A stretch of 64,000 bases of DNA from Bacillus sp. OV322 (lineage in GTDB: Bacteria; Bacillota; Bacilli; Bacillales; DSM-1321), in contig NZ_FOMA01000001.1 of the NCBI RefSeq assembly GCF_900112495.1, forward strand, positions 186,001 through 250,000, read 5' to 3'. The notes beneath the pieces are model-generated. The model searched no databases. It worked only from the letters and a program-made list of their open reading frames with translations, and was not told the DNA's origin. This document shows positions 28,155 through 36,134 of this stretch, one piece after another (the stretch's first letter is position 1; each line of letters starts with the position of its first letter). A program made the position numbers and the translations under genes.

Positions 28155-30584
28155 TCTATTTATCGTTTTCGATTGGCAGAGCCAAATTTATTTCTCGGAA
28201 AATATGCAAGATTTACCCATGAAGGAGAACAGACAGGCTTAAAAATTGATCTGAACCGGAATTTCCGCAGCCGCAGCGAAGTTCTTGACGGGACAAACTT
28301 CTTATTCAAACAGCTGATGGGAATGACTGTCGGCGAAATTGAATATGATGAGGATGCTTCTTTAAAAAAAGGAGCCAGTTATCCTGATGACGGGCCGCAT
28401 CCTATTGAAATGTTTCTGATTGACGGCGGGAAAAACGATGAAGAGGCTGTTGCATCCCTTAAGGAAGAATCTGATGAGGGAGAAGCCGGATTTGAAAATG
28501 AGGAACTTGAGAATGCACAGCTTGAAGCAAGAATGATGGCTAAGCTGATTAAGAAGGCAATAGGAGAAAAAAAGCAAATCATTGACCCAAGAACAGGTAA
28601 ATCCCGCTCAGCCGCATACAGGGATATTGTCATTTTACTGCGTTCAATGCCATGGGCTCCTCAAATCATCGAGGAGTTTAAAAAGGCGGGAATACCTGTC
28701 TATGCCAATTTGTCCACAGGATATTTTGAGGCGACAGAGGTTGCTATTATGCTTTCCTTGCTTAAAATCATTGATAATCCCCAGCAGGATATCCCGCTTG
28801 CTTCCGTATTAAGATCCCCCATTGCCGGCCTGGATGAGGAAGAGCTTGCACAAGTGCGCCTGTTTCATTCAGGGAGCTATTATCAGGCTGTCGCAGAGTA
28901 CTGCTTAAAAGGAGACCCTTCAGAAAATGAGGCTCTTTATGAAAAAGTGTCATCTTTTTACACAAAACTTTCAGCATGGAGAAAAGCTGCCAGGCAGGAG
29001 GCACTTTCTGACTTAATTTGGCTGTTATTCCGGGATACCGGCTTCTATGATTTTGCAGGAGGAATGCCGGGAGGAAAGCAGAGGCAGGCAAATCTTAGAG
29101 CACTATATGACAGGGCAAGGCAATATGAGACAAGCTCTTTTAGGGGATTATTCCGTTTCTTAAGATTTATTGAAAGAATGCAGGAGCGGGGAGATGACCT
29201 CGGTGCTGCAAGAGCTTTGGGTGAACAGGAAGATGTTGTGCGGATTATGACCATCCACTCATCGAAGGGTCTGGAATTTCCAATCGTCATGTTTGCAGGG
29301 CTTTCCAGGCAGTTTAATATGATGGATATCCGAAAATCCTATCTGCTTGATAAAGACTTAGGGTTTGCATCGAAATTCGTGAATCCCGAACTTCGGATTA
29401 CCTATCCTTCTCTGCCGCAGATTGCATTTAAGAAAAAAAAGCAGCTTGAAATGATAGCGGAGGAAATGCGGGTTTTATATGTTGCGCTGACAAGGGCAAA
29501 GGAAAAGCTTTATTTAATTTGTTCCTTAAAGGATTCTCAAAAATCCATTGCTTCATGGTCAGCTAATGCATCCCATGGGGAGTGGCTGCTGAAGGACTAT
29601 GTCAGGGCAAACGCCAAAAGCTACATGGACTGGATTGGACCTGCTATTATCAGGCACCGGGACCTGGCTGAAATAGCCGGTATGGACGGCGGAACGGCTG
29701 CAGACAATAGCAGCATCACTGGCCATCCTTCAAAGTGGAAAGCCCAGATTGTTGCATTAGAGGAACTTCAATCAGAAGAAGACGGAGAAGCCGCGGAGCA
29801 GCAGAATTTGCTTGATCATGTGAAGCATGGTGAAAACGTGGAAGTTCAATCAGGATATAATGACCAAATTCATAAACAGCTTACGTGGATTTATCCGCAT
29901 TTGGAAGCTTCCATACACCGTTCGAAGCAGTCGGTCTCGGAGCTGAAGCGGCAAAATGAACTAAGAGATCAGGAAAGCTCCACAGAGCTGCTGCGGAAAT
30001 ATAAGCGCCCGATTTCGAGAAGGCCGCAATTTTTGCAGGAAAAGTCATTAACTCCGGCAGAGAAGGGAACAATTACACACCTTGTCATGCAGCATATAGA
30101 TGTAAGGAAGCCGGTTACCGAGGCAGCGATTGATGAGCTCTTACACAGCTTAATAGATAGGGAGCTCCTAAAAGAAGAACAGATGGACGCCGTTGACAAA
30201 GACGTGATAGCAAATTTCTTCAATAGTGAGATAGGAGAAAGACTGAGCCGGGCAGAGGTAATCCGGCGTGAAGTTCCCTTTACAATGTCCCTTCAGGCAG
30301 CTGAGATATATTCAGATTGGAAGGGAGAGGACGAACAAATTCTTGTTCAGGGTGTAATCGATTGTATTTTTGAAGATTATGAGGGACTCGTATTAATCGA
30401 TTATAAAACAGATGCTATCCAAAACAGATTTGCACATGGCTTTCAAGGAGCAAAAGAAATACTGGCTGATCGGTACCATCTTCAGCTTGAACTCTATACC
30501 AGAGCAATTGAAGAAATTCTAAACAAAAAGGTAACGGAAAAGTATTTATTCTTTTTTGATGGAGCACACCTGCTCGAAATGTAA
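28155..30584 (+). CDS. addA: AddA helicase-nuclease subunit, exon 2 (C-terminal 809 residues)
   Basis: Exon 2 resumes with TCT ATT TAT (SIYRFRLAEPNLF) and contains helicase motifs IV-VI (VRIMTIHSSKGLEFPIV, EEMRVLYVALTRAKEKLY) and the RecB-type nuclease domain at the end: GTITHLVMQHID, GVIDCIFEDY and LIDYKTD (D1196 and K1198 in the spliced protein). All catalytic residues of the nuclease are present. A TTG at 28173 could be taken as a start but lies inside the helicase motif and has no ribosome site. The stop overlaps a terminator shared with gerPF. Confidence 0.93.
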   Translation, partial: SIYRFRLAEPNLFLGKYARFTHEGEQTGLKIDLNRNFRSRSEVLDGTNFLFKQLMGMTVGEIEYDEDASLKKGASYPDDGPHPIEMFLIDGGKNDEEAVASLKEESDEGEAGFENEELENAQLEARMMAKLIKKAIGEKKQIIDPRTGKSRSAAYRDIVILLRSMPWAPQIIEEFKKAGIPVYANLSTGYFEATEVAIMLSLLKIIDNPQQDIPLASVLRSPIAGLDEEELAQVRLFHSGSYYQAVAEYCLKGDPSENEALYEKVSSFYTKLSAWRKAARQEALSDLIWLLFRDTGFYDFAGGMPGGKQRQANLRALYDRARQYETSSFRGLFRFLRFIERMQERGDDLGAARALGEQEDVVRIMTIHSSKGLEFPIVMFAGLSRQFNMMDIRKSYLLDKDLGFASKFVNPELRITYPSLPQIAFKKKKQLEMIAEEMRVLYVALTRAKEKLYLICSLKDSQKSIASWSANASHGEWLLKDYVRANAKSYMDWIGPAIIRHRDLAEIAGMDGGTAADNSSITGHPSKWKAQIVALEELQSEEDGEAAEQQNLLDHVKHGENVEVQSGYNDQIHKQLTWIYPHLEASIHRSKQSVSELKRQNELRDQESSTELLRKYKRPISRRPQFLQEKSLTPAEKGTITHLVMQHIDVRKPVTEAAIDELLHSLIDRELLKEEQMDAVDKDVIANFFNSEIGERLSRAEVIRREVPFTMSLQAAEIYSDWKGEDEQILVQGVIDCIFEDYEGLVLIDYKTDAIQNRFAHGFQGAKEILADRYHLQLELYTRAIEEILNKKVTEKYLFFFDGAHLLEM

Positions 30585-30623
30585 ACAACCAGGGAGACAG
30601 CAGAGCTGTCTCCCTAGTTGTTT
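30584..30623. terminator. bidirectional terminator between addA and gerPF
   Basis: AACAACCAGGGAGACAGC and GCTGTCTCCCTAGTTGTT form a near-perfect 18 bp stem around AGA. The stop codons of both converging genes lie in its arms. Confidence 0.9.
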
Positions 30624-30832
30624 CCTGTAATCGGCTGATCGATGCCGTTCACATCAAGTACATTGCTTCCGTTAATGCCGTTTATAGTGAAGATTAAGCC
30701 GCCAGAGTTGACAGATCCTGAACCTGCTATCGTTTTGGCTGCAGATTTGGGGGAAGTAACAAGAGAATCTCCGAATTGCAAGACCCCTCCTCCTACGTTA
30801 ATGATTTGAACGGGCCCTGTTATTGCAGGCAT
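30614..30832 (-). CDS. gerPF: spore germination protein GerPF
   Basis: The 72-residue protein starts MPAITGPVQIINVGGG and belongs to the GerPA/GerPF family (IINVGGGVLQFGDSL, SVNSGG, DVNGIDQPITGNN). GerP proteins are spore-coat associated and help germinants pass the coat. It is the last gene of a six-gene operon on the minus strand, matching the B. subtilis order gerPA-PF. AGGAA ribosome site. Confidence 0.9.
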   Translation of the reverse strand: MPAITGPVQIINVGGGVLQFGDSLVTSPKSAAKTIAGSGSVNSGGLIFTINGINGSNVLDVNGIDQPITGNN

Positions 30833-30869
30833 CTAAAACATTCCTTTACCATGAATTTTTAGTATTCTT

Positions 30870-31280
30870 TCATGAAGTATTGGTATCCGGCGAGGGGGAA
30901 CCCTGAGAGGGCGCAATTTTGCTTAGCCTACGAATATGTTTAATCCTGGATTTCATTCTGATATGATCCGTGTTTCCGATAGAAATAACGGAAGAGACCG
31001 TGGCTCCAATAAAATCCAGTCTGCCGACTTGAATAAGCGGTGATTTATTTATTGTTTTTATGAAAACTGGCTCTTCTATAGGCAAGTAAACAGACGGATA
31101 GCCGAATACCCTGTAAGTTGAGTAATCTTCTTCATTGCTGTAATTATATTTTACATCCCTCTGCACAGCTAAAACTTCTGAAACTCCATCAATATAGCGT
31201 GTATCTCCAATTTGCAGAACGGAGCTGAAGATGAGGCTTTTTCCAGTGATGGAATCAACTTTGGATATTCTTGAAAACAT
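30870..31280 (-). CDS. gerPE: spore germination protein GerPE
   Basis: From ATG 31280 the product is 136 residues with two GerP-type beta blocks: VLQIGDTRYIDGVSEVLAVQR near residue 20 and VISIGNTDHIRMKSRIKHIR near residue 100. It matches GerPE, required for normal coat permeability to germinants. Start chosen by alignment to B. subtilis GerPE and because it lies four bases after the gerPD stop. The last 15 residues are Ser/Pro/Asp-rich and extend past the usual end. Confidence 0.88.
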   Translation of the reverse strand: MFSRISKVDSITGKSLIFSSVLQIGDTRYIDGVSEVLAVQRDVKYNYSNEEDYSTYRVFGYPSVYLPIEEPVFIKTINKSPLIQVGRLDFIGATVSSVISIGNTDHIRMKSRIKHIRRLSKIAPSQGSPSPDTNTS

Positions 31281-31284
31281 GGAA

Positions 31285-31464
31285 TTAACCTTGTGAGCTA
31301 AATGGCACAAATGGGCCAATGATTAAAGATTCAGGTGGTGTATCAAAGGCCGATGACAGCTGGACGGTCTGCACATCACCAATGTGCAGAAGTGAAGAGG
31401 CTGCCACACCAGTGACTTTGATTTCTCCGACACATATTTCATGATTTGTTACATTAAACTCCAT
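31285..31464 (-). CDS. gerPD: spore germination protein GerPD
   Basis: A 59-residue protein from ATG 31464: MEFNVTNHEICVGEIKVTG, then SSLLHIGDVQTVQLSSAFD and TPPESLIIGPF. This strongly matches GerPD. It overlaps the end of gerPC by 11 bases, indicating coupled translation. It is short and easily missed. Confidence 0.9.
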   Translation of the reverse strand: MEFNVTNHEICVGEIKVTGVAASSLLHIGDVQTVQLSSAFDTPPESLIIGPFVPFSSQG

Positions 31465-32068
31465 TATCGCCGTTCCCCCCTGTTTGACTGTTTGATTGAC
31501 TCATAAAAGCGGCAATGGCAGCATGTATATCAGAAGTGATCCGCTCAATTACTTTTTCTTTTACATTCTGAAGCAAATGAGGGACCCTCTCAGGCTGCGG
31601 TGTTTCGTTGATGTACATATCAATCCGGGCAGGCAGCTGCCGTTCTACATCATGCCTAATGAAGTCATGATAAGAAGGATCCATTGCTGTCCCGCTTCTT
31701 TCCTCGTTTTCTAAAATAATGGCAGGCAAGCTGCCTTTTATAGCATCAGAGATGTCAGCTGTCATGATATCTCTTTCAGGAAAAATATAGGGCACTTGAG
31801 CCGCTGGATTTTTATTAACGGTAAATTCATCAATATTAGCCAGGTCATTTGGATTCAACCCGATATTTAAGGTGCCTTCTAAAGACTCAACTTTGAGCTG
31901 ATCGAATTTATATTCAATTCTTTCAACATTAATGGGGGGCTTTTTTTTTATTTCATCCAGTTCATTTGCCAGGCGTGTAAGATCACTTTCAAGCTTTGCT
32001 ATCCGCCTGTCCTGGGCCTCCAGATATCGCTGCATTTGTTCTGCATAGGAATAAAATTCAGATTGCAT
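31454..32068 (-). CDS. gerPC: spore germination protein GerPC
   Basis: The 204-residue protein begins with a predicted coiled coil (about residues 5-45, QMQRYLEAQDRRIAKLESDL) followed by the conserved VERIEYKFDQLKVESLEGTL block and a long C-terminal helical part, as in GerPC. GerPC is the largest GerP protein and is required for assembly of the others in the inner coat. The tail is Asn/Gly/Gln-rich. Confidence 0.92.
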   Translation of the reverse strand: MQSEFYSYAEQMQRYLEAQDRRIAKLESDLTRLANELDEIKKKPPINVERIEYKFDQLKVESLEGTLNIGLNPNDLANIDEFTVNKNPAAQVPYIFPERDIMTADISDAIKGSLPAIILENEERSGTAMDPSYHDFIRHDVERQLPARIDMYINETPQPERVPHLLQNVKEKVIERITSDIHAAIAAFMSQSNSQTGGNGDNGV

Positions 32069-32161
32069 GGGGTGTCTTCACCTAACCTTCAGCAAAATTT
32101 TCAGATGAAAGGATTTAATCAAGTATATGCAGGAACTGGGCGCAGGTGAACAGACTTGCAA

Positions 32162-32353
32162 TTATTCCCTTCCGGCAGTGAATGGAGTAGTAATTTCAAA
32201 GCCTGGTGCCGGTGCAGTGAATCCTCCGGTATTCGAAAGAGTTGAATATGGCTTTATGACCCCGGCGCTTCCAATTTGGAAAACGGAAGAATTGGACACA
32301 CTGCCGATTTTAATCATATTAATATGAATGGATTGCTGAATATTAAAAATCAT
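32162..32353 (-). CDS. gerPB: spore germination protein GerPB
   Basis: From ATG 32353, with AAGGAGG seven bases upstream, the product is 63 residues: FNIQQSIHINMIKIGSVSNS followed by VFQIGSAGVIKPYSTLSNTGG. It matches GerPB at its N-terminal half; the Pro-rich tail is shorter than in B. subtilis. An upstream ATG (32386) is not used, as it overlaps the gerPA stop and lacks a ribosome site. Confidence 0.9.
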   Translation of the reverse strand: MIFNIQQSIHINMIKIGSVSNSSVFQIGSAGVIKPYSTLSNTGGFTAPAPGFEITTPFTAGRE

Positions 32354-32385
32354 GATGTGCCTCCTTACCGTACAGCATCCGTACA

Positions 32386-32607
32386 TTAAAGGTTAAAAAG
32401 AATTGGCTGATCAGCGGCATCAGTATCATAGGTATTTGTTGAACTGTGTGCATTGTATAAAGAAATGGTGTCCCCTGTGTTAAAAGAGCCAGCCCCGGAA
32501 AAAGTTTTTGAGGTGGAGTAAGGAGCTATTTTAAAAACATCTCCAATATGAAATACACCGCTGCTGCCGACACTGATCACTTGAACAACACCAACGATGG
32601 CCGGCAT
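32386..32607 (-). CDS. gerPA: spore germination protein GerPA
   Basis: The 73-residue protein starts MPAIVGVVQVISVGSSG and is the GerPA/GerPF paralogue at the head of the operon: VFHIGDVFKIAPYSTSKTFSG, SFNTGDTIS, DTDAADQPI. GGGGAGGTG ribosome site. A SigK-like promoter lies 40 bp upstream, fitting late mother-cell expression during sporulation. Confidence 0.9.
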   Translation of the reverse strand: MPAIVGVVQVISVGSSGVFHIGDVFKIAPYSTSKTFSGAGSFNTGDTISLYNAHSSTNTYDTDAADQPILFNL

Positions 32608-32642
32608 ACAGGCACCTCCCCTGCTGAATGAAAGTTCTAGGT

Positions 32643-32670
32643 TATCATATGTGAAAGCACCGGACTCGTG
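32643..32670 (-). promoter_or_regulatory. SigK-type promoter of gerP operon
   Basis: On the minus strand: CAC (32670-32668), 16 bases, CATATGATA (32651-32643). This fits the SigK pattern AC-N16/17-CATANNNTA; gerP is known to depend on SigK in B. subtilis. Confidence 0.55.
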
Positions 32671-32828
32671 ATAAATTTATGGGCGATATAATTAAACCCG
32701 CCGCCTTTCCGCCGGTGAACCTGTAGAGCTGCGAGCGGAAAAGCGGATAGGACGCTGATTTAGATTACAGAAATTTCAACATTTTCTCAGTATTTAGTAT
32801 AATAGGGACATACAGGAGAGGTGATGCC

Positions 32829-33998
32829 GTGGCAAAAGAAACAGTTTTATTTAAAGCAAGGATTACTAGTGTTGACAGTCTTAGAGGTATCGCATTGTTT
32901 GGAATCCTGCTTGTTAACATACTTTCCTACTTTTATCCGGTTGCCTATATGGATCCTGCTGTCTGGAGAAAAGGATTTCCTTTTCATTTTATTTACATAT
33001 TCATTGATATTACGGCACAGGCTAGCTTTTATCCGGTTTTTTCTTTTTTATTCGGCTTTGGAGCGGCGGTATCTGCAGAGAGGTTTTTGCATGAAGGAAA
33101 ATCATTTTCTCTGTTTTTTGCAAAAAGGCTGATTATCCTCAGTATTTTTGGCATTGTTCATGCTTTTTTAATATGGAGCGGAGATATTCTCATTCATTAT
33201 TCTCTATTTGGTTTTGCTTTTTTGCTGTTTTATAAATGGGAGGGGAAATTCCTGCTGTTAACAGGGGCTGCGCTATATATTATTCCTTTTTTTCTGACAG
33301 GAGTGCTAATGGCTATGTCTGCAGATAACCCTGTTAATGCAGGGGCTGCAATGGCCGGAAAAGCTTTGAATATGTATCAAACGGGTACCTTTGAACAAAT
33401 AACCATGATGAGAATAAAAGAATGGCAAGAAATGAATAATGCAGAAAGCTTTATATTTCTATTCTTATCTGTTTTTCCATTTTTGCTCATTGGAGCCGGA
33501 TTTGCGAAATTAAGATGGTTACATGCTCCGGATCAGTTTAAAAACTTGCTCGGAAAGCTGGCTGTTATTTCTCTTGTTGCCGGTCTGATTTTAAAGTTTC
33601 TTCCGTATGCAACGGTCTCAAATTCTCTTACGGAATTTATCCAGGACCAGTTTGGAGGGCCGCTGCTGTCAATGTTTTATATTACTGGAACAGCCCTGGC
33701 GCTGCAGCAATATGCGGGGAGCAAACTTTCATGTCTTCTTGCTGCAGCTGGGAAAATGTCGCTCAGCAATTATATACTGCAGTCAATTGTTTGTACCATG
33801 CTGTCTTATTCATATGGATTGGGTTTATATGGAAGGATGACGCTTGCAGAATGCCTTGGCGTCGCAGCTATTATTTTTTCTTTGCAGCTGGGTGCAAGCT
33901 TTATTTGGATTCAGCGTTATTATTTAGGGCCTATTGAATATGTATGGCGATTTGCTTCCTACGGAAAAAGACCTTTCATGAAGAAGAGGCGGCTATAA
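32829..33998 (+). CDS. DUF418 (YeiB-family) membrane protein
   Basis: The 389-residue protein begins with the acyltransferase-like motif RITSVDSLRGIALFGILLVN and has about eight to ten hydrophobic segments, ending with the DUF418 domain (GKMSLSNYILQSI, YGLGLYGRM, QRYYLGPIEYVWR). Related proteins are thought to transport or modify an unknown envelope compound. Start is GTG 32829 with AGGAGAGGTG upstream. A possible TATAAT lies at 32798-32803. It is not part of the B. subtilis order here. Confidence 0.85.
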   Translation: MAKETVLFKARITSVDSLRGIALFGILLVNILSYFYPVAYMDPAVWRKGFPFHFIYIFIDITAQASFYPVFSFLFGFGAAVSAERFLHEGKSFSLFFAKRLIILSIFGIVHAFLIWSGDILIHYSLFGFAFLLFYKWEGKFLLLTGAALYIIPFFLTGVLMAMSADNPVNAGAAMAGKALNMYQTGTFEQITMMRIKEWQEMNNAESFIFLFLSVFPFLLIGAGFAKLRWLHAPDQFKNLLGKLAVISLVAGLILKFLPYATVSNSLTEFIQDQFGGPLLSMFYITGTALALQQYAGSKLSCLLAAAGKMSLSNYILQSIVCTMLSYSYGLGLYGRMTLAECLGVAAIIFSLQLGASFIWIQRYYLGPIEYVWRFASYGKRPFMKKRRL

Positions 33999-34024
33999 AA
34001 AATATATGATAGGAGAGGGAGAAC

Positions 34025-34918
34025 ATGAAATTTGGAACGATTAGGGCAGAAGGAAAAAGCGTGCTGGTGCTGGTGGAGGAGGAAAAGCTTTTGCTTCTCC
34101 AAAAGGCGGCTGCGAAAAGCGGAATCAAAATGGCATCTTCTCTTGAGGAATTAATAAACAATGAAGAGAGCGAACTAAATAATGCAGAAAGCATCCGAAA
34201 ATGGGTGAAAGAGCAAAAAGACAAAGAGGGTTACTATACAAATTTTGAAAGTGCAGACTGGGAAGCGCCGATTCCGAGGCCATCTAAAAATATTTTCTGT
34301 GTGGGGAAAAATTATACTGAGCACGCAAAAGAAATGGGAAGCGAAGCGGATATTCCGGCAGACATTATGATGTTTACAAAAGCTCCGACTTCAGTGATAG
34401 GGAATAAAGGAGACATTCCTATCCATTCTGAAGTAACATCACAGCTGGACTACGAGGGTGAATTAGCTGTAGTAATCGGCAAAAAAGGGAAAGGAATCAG
34501 CAGGGAAAAAGCACTGGATTACGTATTTGGGTATACGATTTTAAATGATGTAACAGCGAGGGATCTGCAGGAAAAACATAAACAATTCTTCTTGGGAAAA
34601 AGCCTGGATGGGACCTGTCCGATCGGACCGGTGATTGTGCATAAATCTCAAATTGGAAATCCGGGAAGCCTGGAAATCCTGACAAAGGTGAACGGAGATG
34701 TACGGCAGCAGTCCAATACTTCCCAGCTTATCTTTCCGGTAGAAGAAATCATTTCTGTAATTTCCAAAGGAATGACACTTGAGCCTGGAGATATTATAGC
34801 TACTGGAACTCCTGCAGGTGTCGGCAAGGGCATGAAGCCTCCTGTTTACCTAAAGTCTGGTGACAAGATTGAGGTTACTATTGAAAAAATAGGCACGCTC
34901 TCAAATTCAGTCCGATAA
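34025..34918 (+). CDS. yisK: fumarylacetoacetate-hydrolase family protein YisK
   Basis: The 297-residue protein has a family N-terminal domain (about 1-90) and the FAH catalytic domain: NIFCVGKNYTEHAKEMG, the metal Glu in LDYEGELAVVIGKKG, GYTILNDVTARDLQ and GDIIATGTPAGVGKGM. B. subtilis YisK is an oxaloacetate decarboxylase that also interacts with the cell-shape protein Mbl. GGAGAGGGAG ribosome site. yisL follows, as in B. subtilis. Confidence 0.9.
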   Translation: MKFGTIRAEGKSVLVLVEEEKLLLLQKAAAKSGIKMASSLEELINNEESELNNAESIRKWVKEQKDKEGYYTNFESADWEAPIPRPSKNIFCVGKNYTEHAKEMGSEADIPADIMMFTKAPTSVIGNKGDIPIHSEVTSQLDYEGELAVVIGKKGKGISREKALDYVFGYTILNDVTARDLQEKHKQFFLGKSLDGTCPIGPVIVHKSQIGNPGSLEILTKVNGDVRQQSNTSQLIFPVEEIISVISKGMTLEPGDIIATGTPAGVGKGMKPPVYLKSGDKIEVTIEKIGTLSNSVR

Positions 34919-35012
34919 CTTAATTAAAGCTGAGAAGAAAGGGCGATACCTGTTTTTCTATAAATGTGTATGATATGATGATGAAGATTATATATTAGGA
35001 GGGCATTGTAAT

Positions 35013-35363
35013 ATGACCACACATTTGCACATAACGACCTGGGTAATCGCCATTATCCTCTTTTTTGTTTCATTGTCCATGTATAAGAGCGGAAATTCGA
35101 AAGCAAAGGCTCTTCATATGGCAACACGTGTTTTTTACATATTGATCATCCTCTCAGGCTTTCAGCTGATTGGAAGCAGTTTTTCGTATTATGCAGGAAA
35201 GCTGATCATGGGAATCGTGGTCATCGCCTTGATGGAAATGACACTTGTCCGAGCAAAAAAAGGAAAAAGCACAGGAATTTTTACAGTAATATTTGTTGTT
35301 GCTTTCCTGATTATCCTGTACATGGGATTATCCATGCCTCAAGGATTGCACCCATTCAGTTAA
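35013..35363 (+). CDS. yisL: UPF0344 membrane protein YisL
   Basis: The 116-residue protein has four hydrophobic segments and a His-containing N-terminus (THLHITTWVIAIILFF), characteristic of YisL/DUF1516. Function unknown. AGGAGGGC ribosome site. It follows yisK after 94 bp with a separate TATGATATG-like box near 34970, so it may have its own promoter. Confidence 0.88.
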   Translation: MTTHLHITTWVIAIILFFVSLSMYKSGNSKAKALHMATRVFYILIILSGFQLIGSSFSYYAGKLIMGIVVIALMEMTLVRAKKGKSTGIFTVIFVVAFLIILYMGLSMPQGLHPFS

Positions 35364-35390
35364 TAAGAAGAAAGCACCGTCTTTTAAAAT

Positions 35391-35437
35391 GCACCCCAAC
35401 TGTTAGAAACCAATCTAACAATTAGGGTGTTTTTTTG
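35391..35437 (+). terminator. terminator of yisL
   Basis: CACCCCAACTGTTAGA and TCTAACAATTAGGGTG arms, then seven T. Confidence 0.88.
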
Positions 35438-35464
35438 TTTAGAGAGCAGAGGAGAATTCAGGGC

Positions 35465-35493
35465 TTGACGTTTCATTCAAAAGGGTCTAATAT
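35465..35493 (+). promoter_or_regulatory. strong sigma-A promoter upstream of the small stress protein gene
   Basis: TTGACG (35465-35470), 17 bp spacer, TAATAT (35488-35493). No coding region follows for 250 bp, until the 44-residue protein at 35752. Confidence 0.6.
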
Positions 35494-35503
35494 AGGTTAT
35501 GTA

Positions 35504-35531
35504 AAGTAACTTAAATAATAAAAAGTTACTT
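35504..35531 (+). promoter_or_regulatory. perfect inverted repeat, likely HxlR-family operator
   Basis: AAGTAACTT (35504-35512) and AAGTTACTT (35523-35531), spacer 10. It overlaps the probable start of transcription from the 35465 promoter. GTAAC/GTTAC half-sites are typical for DUF24/HxlR regulators, and such a regulator is encoded 600 bp away. Confidence 0.6.
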
Positions 35532-35683
35532 CTTGTGATTTATGAAATGGTTCTTATTGAGAAATGGAGAACATGAGGATCATTTACTGAGCAGCAATAA
35601 GTTTTACTCTCACAGAAACTAAAAGCAGCCGATAAGGGCTTTTCATAGAACACAAATAGTGCAATCGCCCAAACAGCCCCTCA

Positions 35684-35711
35684 GACCTCGAGGGGCTAAG
35701 CGCCTTGCAGA
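35684..35711 (-). repeat. inverted fragment of second repeat family
   Basis: GACCTCGAGGGGCTAAGCGCC is the reverse complement of the left part of the element at 36012-36134 with one mismatch. Confidence 0.5.
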
Positions 35712-35751
35712 AAAATATTGGACATGAAAAAAGAAGAAGGAGGAAAACTGA

Positions 35752-35886
35752 ATGTATCAAGTAACACTTACAGTTGATTATCAGGGCAGAAGATATCAAA
35801 CAAATGTAATTGCCAATAAAGGCGACAGCAGCAAAAAAATTGAGAGCATTGCTATGCAGCAAGTAAAAAAACAGTTATCTGCATAA
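35752..35886 (+). CDS. small stress-response protein (BA3454 family)
   Basis: A 44-residue protein behind AAGGAGG: MYQVTLTVDYQGRRYQTNV then a basic C-terminal helix ending QQVKKQLSA. It matches my memory of the short BA3454-family stress proteins of the B. cereus group. It reads as a small beta-strand plus helix. A promoter with an HxlR-type inverted repeat lies 260 bp upstream, and a strong terminator follows, so it is a self-contained unit flanked by repeat fragments. Confidence 0.7.
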   Translation: MYQVTLTVDYQGRRYQTNVIANKGDSSKKIESIAMQQVKKQLSA

Positions 35887-35889
35887 TAA

Positions 35890-35938
35890 AAAAAAAAGAC
35901 ATGAAAACAGCAGAGGCTGTTTTCATGTCTTTTTTTTG
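35890..35938. terminator. bidirectional terminator after small stress protein
   Basis: AAGACATGAAAACAGC and GCTGTTTTCATGTCTT arms around AGAG, with A run before and T run after. Confidence 0.92.
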
Positions 35939-35944
35939 TATTAT

Positions 35945-36134
35945 TGGCCTAGGCCCCCAGGACGCGGCGTAAGTAGTCTTTGATCCGCTATTCAAGGCGC
36001 TTACGCTTTTTATGAATCCAGCTTCAGCGCCTAGCCCCTCGAGGTCATAAGTCACATAAGAATTGAAGGCAAAAAGCGCCTTCTATTCTTATGCGCCTAA
36101 TGCTGGTCGGGGCTGAACAAGGCGCTTGCGCTTT
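35945..36134 (+). repeat. second intergenic repeat family, about one and a half copies in tandem
   Basis: The full unit (36012-36134) starts ATGAATCCAGCTTCAGCGCC and ends GGCGCTTGCGCTTTTTAG. The preceding 66 bases end with the same AAGGCGCTTACGCTTTTTA, so a partial copy sits directly before it. Left and right parts pair (TAGCCCC...GGGGCTGA). The right end abuts the stop codon of the HxlR gene. I recall this sequence type as common between genes in some Bacillus-related genomes. Confidence 0.65.

Noticed and set aside
28173-30584. Separate gene starting at TTG 28173
   Set aside because: The codon lies inside the conserved helicase motif, has no ribosome site and is the continuation of addA exon 2.
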